64,000 bases of DNA from Opisthorchis felineus (lineage: Eukaryota; Platyhelminthes; Trematoda; Opisthorchiida; Opisthorchiidae): the NCBI GenBank assembly GCA_004794785.1, contig SJOL01008365.1, positions 760,063 to 824,062 of the forward strand. Reading direction: 5' to 3'. The position numbers were made by a program, and so were the translations under genes. The notes below the pieces were generated by a model, which saw only the letters and a list, made by a program, of their open reading frames with translations, was not told where the DNA came from and made no database searches. Below, piece after piece: positions 1-9,690 of the stretch. Within the stretch, counting starts at the first letter, position 1. Each line of letters begins with the position of its first letter.

Positions 1-1886
1 AGTGCTTTGGAGCTCTCTCACCTCATCCTCACTAATCGTCAACCTCATGCAAGTGAGTAAAACGCAATGTTACTAATGGAATCCAGACTGAATTAGGCCT
101 TTCAAAAGTATGCCGCTTTCAAAAACTGTAATCTCAGTAGAAATTATCTATTACCATACTACAAGTTCACTCACTTGAACTTTGCTATGCACATTGATAC
201 CACCTAGTATCGGAATACCAATCAGGTGGGCACGTCTACGTCACAAACACGAGTAGAAAGATTGACGTTTGAAGAGGGTGGGCTTTCAGGGTGCAACTAC
301 AGTAAATCAAACAGCGACATTGGGGGACGATCAATAAAGTGAGCAATAATCTGAAATCCTAACGATAAAACGACGAATCCGCTGCTATAACCTTAACCAA
401 ATTGATCTAGTTACGCGCGTGATTTTTTGAATAAAAATTCAATGATATCCACACTGAATAACGACTCGAACTGCTATAAGGGCATGTTCATGAACAGACA
501 CAACTCTACATCCACATTGTTAGCCGTGTAATATGGTCAGTATCAAAACCTCCTCTACAAACTAAACTAGCCCTTCAAGCGTTCATCAGCGAATAGCAAA
601 GGTTTGTTTCTTTAAAAGTAATTTAGGGAAGAAACAGAATCCTCCCGTTATTAGTCACTGACGTATTTTGTAGTCCACCTGAAATTTACATGTGGGGTGG
701 GATTTTTTGTGAGTATATGTGTATAATAATTGGTACGGTTTAAGGGTACCAAGCCGGAATTTCGAGAGCTTTGAGTAGGTACTCGACGTCCGAGCACGTT
801 CACACTTTCCCATAGTATGTGGGTACAAAAAGCCTTTTGGTATGAATATAACTCGTTAATTTATGGGATAAGTCACAATATACTGTAGGACAGTCCGACC
901 GCGGTACCACTGAACAACACTGTTTTGCAGCAGCTTTGATCAGTCTCCTCATCTGCCTAATTTTGTTACATAAAATACAATGTTTGTGCCGTCGGATGCT
1001 GACTGGTTTGACAACAACTAAAGTATGACTATTTAAATTTAAGGTAAATATCCGACTCCATGAACTGCTCAGTAGAGATCGACCTGCGGATTGATTGGAA
1101 TGCAATATTCGGTTATATTGAGCCAATCGAAGCGCCGGATGTGCTCAAACGCCCCTGGTCCTTAAACGGCACAATAAAATTCAAGAAACGTTTAAAACCC
1201 TCATTTTCCAGGAAAATTATCTAGTCCTGGATCGTTCCTAACGTGATTCGAGGTTAGGAAAACTGCCTGCATTATATTGTAAATCCAGCCCTCTATGTGG
1301 ACAGCGTTTACTCGGTCATTCATTTAGACAGATCTATACCAGAAGTTATGATGTAGTCCAGTTAACCGGATTGACGTTTTCATAGCCCTCGACAAGCTTA
1401 AATCCATTAGAATGTTAAAGCTACTATACGGCATATTCTGAACCACGCTTTTTGTTGTGATGCATACCAGCATTCCATAGGTGAACATTTGGTGATTCAG
1501 GAAGCACTACTGAGTTATCATATCGATTTTGTTACGTCCAATATGATTGGAACAACACCAACATTAACGTTGGTGTTTCTGAGGATTTATAGGAAGAGAT
1601 ACACAGGACTGCTAATGTCAGTAAATAATTGCTATATGAAACAAGAATGAGAATCCGAATGTAAAGCGGTGCTGTATACCACGACGCATCGCTTACTATT
1701 GAGTACTATTGTGATACTTATCTATTTGTATCTTTAAACTGTTGAGTTCTTGAATATAATTTTCGGCGACAACAAATAAAGTTTATTATTCCTAATGCAA
1801 CTGAAAAAATACTAATTTTAAAGGAGGTAACCACATCAGAGGAACTGGGTTTTTACCAGAAAAAATCTCGAAATTAGACGCAACAT
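1..1886. other. No recognisable gene
   Basis: I see no recognisable coding region here. Open frames are short and compositionally random. A short palindrome (CAACACCAACATTAACGTTG region, about 1553-1574) is the only local structure noticed. Confidence 0.5.
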
Positions 1887-2000
1887 ACTGCTCACAAGGT
1901 TGCTGAGAGCTGAGAGACCATCATAAACAAGAGATCTAGCTCGATTCAGTTAAGTTTTCTGTCAAAACCAAATATGTACGCAAATGAGGGTATTTGTCGA
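1887..2000 (-). repeat. Degraded hairpin-hammerhead element, arm plus tail
   Basis: The stretch at 1919-2000 is a diverged copy of the arm seen at 5367-5444 (catcataaac...agag... gcaaatgagggtatttgtcga). To its left, 1889-1918 resembles the reverse complement of the element tail (cagcaaccttatgagtagtg in the 5.5 kb copy). On the minus strand the order is therefore arm then tail, with the hammerhead core and second arm missing. No target-site duplication is visible, so the copy looks old. Confidence 0.6.
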
Positions 2001-4030
2001 AATATGTTAAAATTAAATTTTTGAAGTTCAAAATTACATTGAGACTAATAAACAAGTTAACATTGGAAAACGCTCCGCAACTTAGTTGTATGCTAACTGA
2101 CGCATCGTCTGCTTGGTAATTTTTGTTTCTCCATTCTCCTATTTTTAAAGAGTGAATAAATCCAAATAATTACCCTCAGTATGAATTAGTATGAATTCCT
2201 GGGTAGGTTTGCTGCCTTCAGTTTACGTTTTCACATGCTACTTGATTGTTGACCCAGAAACAGACCTTTTGTCCATTTCTTCGTGTCAAAACAAACATCA
2301 CCTAAACTGAAAACTGACCTTGATGTTGTGAGAATAAATTCAGCCCAGCTGAGGTTCGTACGTGGTGTCAAATTTCAATCCGTTCGGCTTACGCCACCAC
2401 GATGTTTTTTAACACCATTGAGTGTATGCTTACTGTCCGGGTACCTTATAAAAATGTTTCCTCAAAAGCAGGCAGCAGTCAAATGGTGCGTAGGTTGTAA
2501 ACAGGTAATGGCTGTGAGGATGTACAGTATACCAAATGGGTAATGAGACTCCAAATTGAAGGACACCAGTTTGAGAGAGATGAAAATACACTCTCATGCA
2601 CTATGCGTATACGGAAACCGATAGGAAAAGGAATAGATGCGCCATGTAACCAAGACTGCATAGCGATCAGCAAAATAATCTTATGCTGAACGAGTGCTGA
2701 CCGGTGAAAATTCATGGGGAACACATTCAAAAATATAAGTGTTTTGTCCAGAAACAGCAATGAAGTGAACAAGAGAACATAAAGCATCTGGTGTTATACT
2801 ACGACTGGCACCATAAGCAAAACGGATGGGCATAAACCAAGAATACAAATGGTGGAGGGAGCAAAGCACGGTATTTTCAATAAGGCTTGATGAGTAACAA
2901 TGGAGCTTTCGGACTGGGTTTACTACAAACGATCCCTCAGAGTCGGGACTAGTAAATCACATATTAGTGGTACTTAGTATTGATTCACTCAACTCATCAG
3001 AATAGTAGCTGGGCTGAGAGAGGAATTTGTCTTCAGGATCCAAAGAAGTCAGTGACCGACAGGATTTTCGCAGATGTCAATACCATGTCGTTAGTTGGAT
3101 GAGAAGTGAGGTTGAGAAAGTTAGAGGCTGCAGGCCAAAAAGATTGAAACTTAATCACAAGACTGTTTCTCCTTACAAATTTCAGTTGTTCACTGTTGTT
3201 TTCTGCACGTGAGACAATGAGTGTGGTAGGACAACTTCAAACTTTAACCCTTACAAACACTCAAGAATACTATTTCATTCAGCAATACTGTCTGATAGTA
3301 GGAAATGGTTCGAATTATTTCAAGTTTGGCCTTAACATTGAACTGAAGCTAGCGCAGGTCAAGGTTCTTCTTTCTTCCAATAAGCCATAAGGTCAATAAG
3401 GCAAGTAAAGCAACAGATGTATTCAGTCCACAGACACATGTGTTACGGCTTATCATAAATAAACATGGGTTCCCCTAGCACAGAGGGTAGATCAGAGAGG
3501 CTTCTATATTTTAGTTAACATCAAAGATCACTAGCACGCCTAGGCCTTCGATTATTCCTAAATAAGCACTAGACATTGTTCGAATTCAACGAAAAAATGG
3601 CTGAATTTGGTATGTTTGAAGAACCATAATTTCTATACCCAACATGACGACTTGTTTTCCTAACTATGTGAAACTATTTGTTTGTACACTGCTCCAACTT
3701 CCGTCGTTTAATTTCATCGTGGAGGGTCTTCATGTACCACATTAAGTTTTTGGATGAAAACGAGGTCAGATGTTAGAGCGAATTCGCCCACTTATCCATT
3801 CCCCTGTATCTTAGCATCTTTTCACAAAGTAACCATTATTTTCAGATACAGTTGTTTGTGGTGGTTAAACTTGATGCTTTCCTTTTCCATGATCCAAGAA
3901 TTTAGACAAAGATACGATCTAGACTATCGCTCAAAACATGGAAAAAGACTATGGTCAACGCACGAGCCAAAACAACCCATATAGCGCCGGAGAGAATTTC
4001 GGAATAAACGATGACTGTATAGATGTAATA
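2001..4030. other. No recognisable gene
   Basis: Several open frames of 60-100 codons overlap on both strands (for example 2283-2543 plus and 2479-2787 minus), but none shows a recognisable motif, splice context or codon bias. I treat the block as intergenic or intronic. Confidence 0.4.
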
Positions 4031-4172
4031 CACTACTCATAAAATTTCTGAAAAATCTCTGACAGCCCACGACCGGTTTCACTTAAAAACATCATAAACG
4101 AGAGATTCACCCGGGTACCAGGTGAGTCTCCCGCAAAACCAAATTGGTTTGCAAATGAGTGTATTTTACAAA
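4031..4172 (-). repeat. Hairpin-hammerhead element, arm fused to hammerhead 3' half
   Basis: Read on the minus strand, an arm (4088-4166) runs straight into the 3' half of the hammerhead (RC of 4061-4081: GTGAAACCGGTCGTGGGCTG), then the element tail ending near 4031. The hammerhead 5' half (CUGAUGA and stem II 5' strand), spacer and second arm are absent. The copy at 49023-49178 has the same junction type, so this is probably a subfamily. Flanks AACGATGACTGT (about 4007-4018) and AACATCGACTGT (about 4171-4182) match at 10 of 12 positions, consistent with an aged target duplication. Confidence 0.65.
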
Positions 4173-4461
4173 CATCGACTGTCTTTAGCCTTGATTGAGT
4201 TTATTTCAGTCCTGTTCGATAGATATAGTAGTGCCTTCAAATATCGAAACGCACCTCAAGCGATGCCAGCAGGATAGCAGTTTTGAAAATAGAAGCTTGA
4301 TCAACTGTCTATGCACTAGGAAATGCACCAACCAGGTTACTCAACAGTCCCCACGTCCATCGAGAAGAAAACGATGTTACCACGATTTGGGCCGGCGGCT
4401 ATCTGTGTTTTCCTCGTGTAAGTGAAGCCAGTCAAAGTCGAAAAGCGAAGAAGCATTGTGT

Positions 4462-4497
4462 AGCTGTTTTACTCTTATTGGGAATCATCGACAGCAT
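4462..4497 (-). ncRNA. Hammerhead ribozyme remnant, family B
   Basis: On the minus strand the order is stem I (CATGCTG), a degraded core box TCGATGA for CUGAUGA, stem II TTCC-CAATAA-GAGT, then AAAAC where GAAAC is expected. The spacing matches the better copies at 31109-31152 and 31492-31536. Core changes, including G12 to A, predict loss of cleavage. Confidence 0.45.
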
Positions 4498-4690
4498 GTA
4501 TGTTACGAATCACTCGGAAGATCCGATTTTGCGACTTCCCAGCTAGTTGTTGAGGCCTAAGCCGTTCGGCAGCTGACCAATAACCAGCTCGCAGATGATG
4601 TAACGCCGCTCATGCTTCATTCACAGAATTCACAGCACGTGGTCAGGTGTTGACTGAGGAATGTTAGTTGCGTCGCACGTCGACATGTAA
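4498..4690. repeat. Dispersed repeat linked to hammerhead family B
   Basis: The segment around 4605-4655 (gccgctcatgcttcattcac, then acgtggtcaggtgttgactg) is similar to 50069-50130 and 7655-7720. In the 49.9-50.15 kb copy the same sequence also follows a family B hammerhead, so hammerhead and this segment are probably parts of one longer element of about 250 bp. Confidence 0.5.
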
Positions 4691-5239
4691 AAAATAATCT
4701 AGCTTGGAAGTCTACTAGAATGTGAAAAAATAGAACAATGGATGTAAAAGTCGCAAGGTCCCAAGACCCATGGAAAATTAATAAGCAAGTTGCGGAGACA
4801 TCCACAGAAGAAAAAACAAATACAGCGATCGACCCAAAATCGTCAATGATAGCGTTGTCTCAGAGATGAACCAATTCGCAGTTTGGAACCAGGATCACTT
4901 GCTAACAAATTTCTTTCAGTTGCAGCTGTCCCCCAAATATGTTGTCCCTGTTTTGCTGGGTTTTCGTCACACATGCGGCTTCAGAATGTACTTTTTTGAA
5001 CTTCCTAGTCTTCAGATTCCCGATACCTGGTTGATGTTGACGGACTTGCATAATGAGCCAGTGTGACGCAACAGACGCAACGAATTCGGTCACGCGACCA
5101 ACGTGCACCCACCGTGATATTCATTCTCAGCCGCTATCTGAGCGGATTTCGAGCCGCTAACCTGGATTTCTACGGGCGAGGAATGCTAGTAATGCAACTG
5201 TTGGAAACAGTCTGAGGAAGGCAGCACAGTTTGCAAATT
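4691..5239. other. No recognisable gene
   Basis: Overlapping short open frames at 4866-5108 on both strands lack motifs or splice sites that would support coding. Nothing else noticed. Confidence 0.4.
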
Positions 5240-5251
5240 AGTAGGAATGTT
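5240..5251 (+). repeat. Target-site duplication, left copy
   Basis: AGTAGGAATGTT is repeated exactly at 5581-5592, immediately outside the two ends of the hairpin-hammerhead element at 5252-5580. A 12-bp duplication is typical of LINE-assisted (target-primed) insertion. Confidence 0.75.
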
Positions 5252-5444
5252 GGCGAAATACACTCATCTGCAAACAAATTTGGTTTCGCGAGAGACTCAC
5301 CTGGAACCCAGCTGAATCTCTCGTTTGTGGCGGCCTGGTGCAGCACATTCAGCTGCCTGGAAACATCACAAACGAGAGATTCAGCTGGGTTCCGGGCGAG
5401 TCTCTCGCAAAATCAAATTTGTTTGTAGATGAGTGTATTTCGCC
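5252..5444 (+). repeat. 78-bp inverted repeat (long hairpin)
   Basis: Left arm 5252-5329 begins GGCGAAATACACTCAT; right arm 5367-5444 ends ATGAGTGTATTTCGCC. Identity is 73 of 78 after reverse-complementing. The loop of 37 nt contains gcagcacattcagctg, a motif also found next to arms at 23529-23546 and 40600-40616. The structure would be a good dsRNA (Dicer or ADAR type) substrate if transcribed; no expression evidence is available. Confidence 0.85.
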
Positions 5445-5496
5445 AGTTTCGTGCAATTTAGTTTCAAGTAGAACATAAGGTTGACGGAAACTCGGG

Positions 5497-5549
5497 GACT
5501 GCGCCTACCTGATGAGCCCCAAGAAGGGCGAAACCGGTCGTGGGCTGTC
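5497..5549 (+). ncRNA. Hammerhead ribozyme, type I, core intact
   Basis: Stem I outer GAC (5497-5499) pairs with GUC (5547-5549); an internal loop UGC/U follows; stem I inner GCCUAC (5503-5508) pairs with GUGGGC (5540-5545, one G.U). The core is CUGAUGA (5509-5515). Stem II GCCC (5516-5519) and GGGC (5526-5529) close a six-nt loop CAAGAA. GAAA is at 5530-5533. Stem III is minimal: AC/GU around a CG loop (5533-5538). The predicted cleavage is after C5539 in the GUC triplet. Stem I internal loop plus loop II matches the tertiary contact layout of schistosome type I hammerheads. The very short stem III suggests weak cleavage as a monomer and better cleavage in dimeric transcripts, as known for SINE hammerheads. 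Confidence 0.88.
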
Positions 5550-5580
5550 GAAGAATTTTCAGCAACCTTATGAGTAGTGC

Positions 5581-5592
5581 AGTAGGAATGTT
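5581..5592 (+). repeat. Target-site duplication, right copy
   Basis: AGTAGGAATGTT, identical to 5240-5251, directly after the element tail. Confidence 0.75.
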
Positions 5593-7640
5593 CTTATGGG
5601 GGAGAAATTTGGTCTCGATGGGTTATTGTTCCCGATTTCTAGAGGAGTGATCGTGGGTTATAGCTGGACGCATATGTTGCAGCTAGACGATTGCAATATC
5701 CTAGAAAGACAGAGCATTCCATCTTTGATTAGAATGGATTAAAATGCTGTTTTCAACACTCTTTTTATTTCGAGAACTACAAAAAGTGCCAAATGTCTCA
5801 GGGATACTTTTAGTCACCTTAAATACTCAATGGGTGATTTTTCTATGTCAGCCACTCGTAAATTGCGATCTTGTCGGCTAAAGAAACCAGGATATTTGTT
5901 GTTAGGTGTGCAATAGCAAATTCCTAGTGAACTCCTTTCGGTGCCGAACTTCGATTGCGAGTGACGCTTAGCATTGTCTGACACTGGTGCCATTTGCACT
6001 TCACGACATCGCTTGCAGTGACTCGGAGTAAGCAGTCTTTCATACGCCCATTTTGGTGCAGTTTTCGCCGACCCACTCTATCATCATAAATCTTTCGCTA
6101 TAACACACGCGAGAGCACTGCTCACTTGCCACGAACACAGCAGTAATTCTGGAGAATCCCGCCTAATCAGCCCACGCATCACCATCCAGCATATGGTATG
6201 CTCACCGGCTCAACCAGCTGAGCGCTACCTATTCAACAGGTGGGATCACTAAAAGCTCAAATAGCCTGCATATCCAATAACATCTCCAGAAGTTGAAGCA
6301 GCCGGACCAGACTCGGGAGGTCCCAGGTGCCTTCAGGGCTAACTCCTTAACAAAACATTGCGTCACCAAAGTGATCTAAAAATAAGCATCAGGACAATAA
6401 ATCTGTTCAATTATTTAGGTTCACAGCAAGCCGTTCATAGCAAGCAGTTCACAGCAGGCAGTGGCTTTCTGAGCTTCTGAATGAATCATTGAGAGACAAG
6501 CAGTGCAGAGTCATTGTTGTTGCCACTAATGTGTATTGCAAAGTGAACGACTTTGAAAATTCGCACGGTAAAACATTTCTTTGCTGCGTACGAACACGAG
6601 CAGCATAACAGTTGGGAACATGCTTCACATGCTACCGACGCTCAAAATTTAGACGCTTCTCTTCCGTATCCAAAGGAAAAGTCCGGTTAAAAGTCCGAAT
6701 GTGTCTAGTAAGCTTTATTTAGAGAATATTGGTGAATATAATTCTGTCCGTGTCCATGTTCTGATACTTTCCCTGCCTACCGGTCTGATTCAGAAATTCA
6801 TATGAATTACAAGCCTTCGCTACAGATCAAACGGACAACCGTAAAACCGAATTCTACTACATTTGGTACGCTAATACTAAACTATGAATGCCTTGCACAG
6901 AGTGACTGAACTCTCTGATAAGTCTGACCAAATCTGGTAGCCTCTGAAGGAGCGGAATTAGACGTACATGTCGCAGGAGCGCGAACTGACAGTTTGTTTG
7001 GGTGTGCCTATGCTAAGTGCCAAATTATTACCGCGCACCTGAGTTAGTGCAACTGAGGTGGCTGGCGCATGCTGTTCTCGTCGGTTTAACTAACATCGCA
7101 ACAACGTTTGGTGAGATTTGGGAGCAAAGATTGAAAGAATGAAATTTCGCTGAACCCTGGCACTGCTTGACAGGAAGAAAGCAGAGCATACACTCGTTTT
7201 AATCGATCCTTCTTACTCAGTTTACTATGCACCACCTAGCTATGGTACCCAACAGCACCATAATATGTGTTAGTAACAAACAGTCCGATAATGCGTAAAA
7301 CAAAATATTGGCCACTATCCTTACTCCTCGCTCCTCCGAGCAACTAACTTCCGACGAGCGAAGACCTCAATTGGCTCAGCCATCGGACCAATTTGATGGA
7401 CTTCGTGTGAACCAGTTAAATACTTTAGCAGAGATTTCACCTTGCAAGTACAATTAGTGTATGCTGAAAGTCAGGTAAACACTGTAAGTAGTTTTGTGCT
7501 TTTTGCGCATCATCAATAATGCGCATCTCGCGAACCCATAGGGCAATTCCAACCGGAAACCTCTCCCCTGGTTAGTAAGTGAAGGCTATCTGGATAGTTG
7601 ATCACGAACGGTTGATCAGCAGGCTAATTAACTTGATCTT
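5593..7640. other. No recognisable gene
   Basis: No coding region supported. It contains the small tandem repeat at 6419-6460 (listed separately). A string resembling an inverted tRNA A box (aaccagctgagcgctacc near 6216-6233) has no B box at the right distance. Confidence 0.4.
6419..6460 (+). repeat. Tandem repeat, 14 bp x 3
   Basis: Three consecutive units: GTTCACAGCAAGCC, GTTCATAGCAAGCA, GTTCACAGCAGGCA. A minisatellite of no evident function. Confidence 0.8.
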
Positions 7641-7790
7641 GCATAGAATGTGATACCATGCATTCTTTATTCATTAGACTCATCTCGCGTGGTTACGTAT
7701 TGACTGGCTTCTCGAGTGATGACGTCTCAGAAGGAAGGTTCGTGCAACTTGTGAAACAGTTTTTTTGCTGAGCAGATTATCTATATTTTG
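7641..7790. repeat. Dispersed repeat shared with 4.6 and 50.1 kb
   Basis: The segment gtattgactggcttctcgag, followed by tgatgacgtctcagaaggaa (7698-7738), is a clear relative of 50103-50146 (gactggctcctcggttgatg, then atttctcagaaggaag). It carries no hammerhead box in this copy. Confidence 0.5.
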
Positions 7791-9560
7791 ATGGTTGGAT
7801 GAGATTCTAATTTCATGATAATTCGTCTAGTGAATTCACCTTGCCGTCTACCTTGCCATTCGTGCATATACAGCAGTTTCGCATTTTGTTTCACTGGTTA
7901 CTACATGCCGCTAGCATATTGTTACATTTCATCTCTGATCTCTGCCATGTTACTCGGTGCAACAGAACTTAAACAATGTTTAATGACAGTGATATGCGCA
8001 GTGCGGTGAACTGGATCAAATTCGGACCCATCAACACATTCCAATGGTGGAGTTAACTTTGCGTCATTTATTGAACGATTAAGGAATTAGACTGATGAAT
8101 AAGTTTTATGGCTCGATTTTACTATACACAGCATAACTGACATCTTGAACTGAAGTAGTATTGAAGAGGAAAGCAAGATCACGTGGCAGGATGAGAAAAC
8201 AACCAGTAATCTAGGTTAAAACGGTCAATTTAAGCCGATTTTACCCTTCGCTTTGGAGGAACACTAACAGCGGATCGGGTCAATAAACCGCATAGCTAGA
8301 TGATGACTCAAATACCCGCAAGAAAGTCCGAGACGATTTCACGCACATTTTTTTAGCGGACAGCACAATTCCGGATACTGAATTTGCAAGGTACATTGTG
8401 AATTCTTTGGACCAGGTGTTTTGACAACCGTGTAGATGACCAAGTGTGTCGTCGTACCGGAATCACCTTAGTATCACTAACCTATGTAAACCCTTCGACG
8501 AAATTTCGTGACCGTAAAGTAATAAATCTAGCCAAATATACTTACACTCATAGCATGTTACTTCTCTATCGGAAAATCCATATCTAACTAGTTAGTTTTC
8601 AGTACCTGTTGTTTAAAAGTACACAGTTTAGCGGTGATTCATCAGTTTTGTTTACTCATTGCAAAATATGTTGGCCTCAAAGCTGCGAATGAAGCAAATT
8701 GTCAACGTTGTGTGTCACCAAGCAAAGATGGTCAGTAAATCAACAATTGCAGGTAAAAATGCCAATCACACTACTATATTGTGCTTGCTGTGTCCTATAA
8801 TGTGTGAGATTTGAGTGAAACAGGAGGAGTCGTACGAAGCGGATATCTGAGACGCACAAACGGCAATGGCACAGAAGGGCGGGCTTTCATGAGAAACTTA
8901 CTTAACACCTTTCGTTGTTCGTCGCAAAAAAACGACTACCTTTTGTGCAAATAAGCACCAGATTATATCTGCTCTAGCCCTCTGTCCCTGTAGTCGAATG
9001 TCGGGCGATGTGGAGCAGCTCACGATGACCGTGAATGTCTTATGTTGTTTGCGATTCTAACCGATTTATAGCCCAGTAGGTTTCCAGCCACCGCTAGGGA
9101 TATGCACTTGGGGTGAGTTCTAATGACAGAAGAATTCGAATCAGGTGCTTATCGTCTGGAGAGCTGGACCTCAAGGTTGCGTGAGATATGAGTACTTTTC
9201 CGTTCAACAATCCTGAACTATAGCGCTGTGAAGTTGATATATGTACGTGCCAAATCCGGAAGTTGTGTTCAATCGGGCTGTAACGCCAGCTAAAAATTCA
9301 TGTGAACTGCCAACTACTTGTATGCACATAACCAGCAATTGCTGATGCAGGAATTTCAGCCCATCTATGCCTGTACACTCAGGAAACTCTATCAGCCATT
9401 GGAAAGTTAAAATAGATACGGTCGACCATATCACGTGATGGATTCCCTTTTGTTTACTCAATCCCACAACGGCTGCTCTCATTGATAAAATAACTAGAAT
9501 AATCATTCAGCTGTAACACCTTTGCGGTATCTACTGCCATGTCACCCGAAAGAAGCATGA
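7791..9560. other. No recognisable gene
   Basis: Short open frames (7815-8009 plus, 9204-9506 minus) show no motifs. I see nothing else. Confidence 0.4.
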
Positions 9561-9690
9561 GGGCAAAGTTAATGTCAGGTTGCCCACGCCTAGATAGGAG
9601 CCCCTGAGATGCCATGGTTGTGTTCGAACCACGGATCTTCCGATCAATAAGTTCGCGTCTTAACCACTGGGCTACCTCGAGCTCACTGAA
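9561..9690 (-). repeat. tRNA-derived SINE head, probable
   Basis: On the minus strand an A-box-like TAGCCCAGTGGTTAAG (RC of 9659-9674) is followed about 28 nt later by a B-box-like GGTTCGAACAC (RC of 9620-9630). The spacing is tRNA-like, but the T stem is not fully paired and I cannot fold an anticodon arm, so this is not a functional tRNA gene. A tRNA-derived SINE is the best reading; a chance resemblance is possible. A related string ending ttcgaactcgcgg lies at 49970-49982. Confidence 0.45.

Larger units (their letters stand above)
5252..5580 (+). mobile_element. Full-length hairpin-hammerhead element (non-autonomous)
   Basis: This is the reference copy, 329 bp and non-coding. In order it has a left arm (5252-5329), a 37-bp spacer (5330-5366), a right arm (5367-5444) that is the reverse complement of the left arm with 5 differences in 78, a linker (5445-5496), a hammerhead ribozyme (5497-5549) and a tail ending ATGAGTAGTGC. 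Exact 12-bp direct repeats flank it. Of the five arm differences, three give G.U pairs in RNA and two give A.C mismatches, so a transcript would fold into a long near-perfect double strand next to a self-cleaving motif. Schistosome SINEs with hammerheads are known; an element combining a long hairpin with the ribozyme is not one I can name. Mobility by LINE reverse transcriptase is inference. Confidence 0.8.

Noticed and set aside
2981..3010. CTGATGAG on the minus strand
   Set aside because: No stem II, GAAA or stem I partner nearby.
5231..5428. 65-codon frame inside the hairpin
   Set aside because: Encoded by the inverted repeat arms; no protein-like pattern and the copies elsewhere are frame-disrupted.
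6200..6245. Inverted tRNA A-box-like string
   Set aside because: No B box or T arm at the expected distance.
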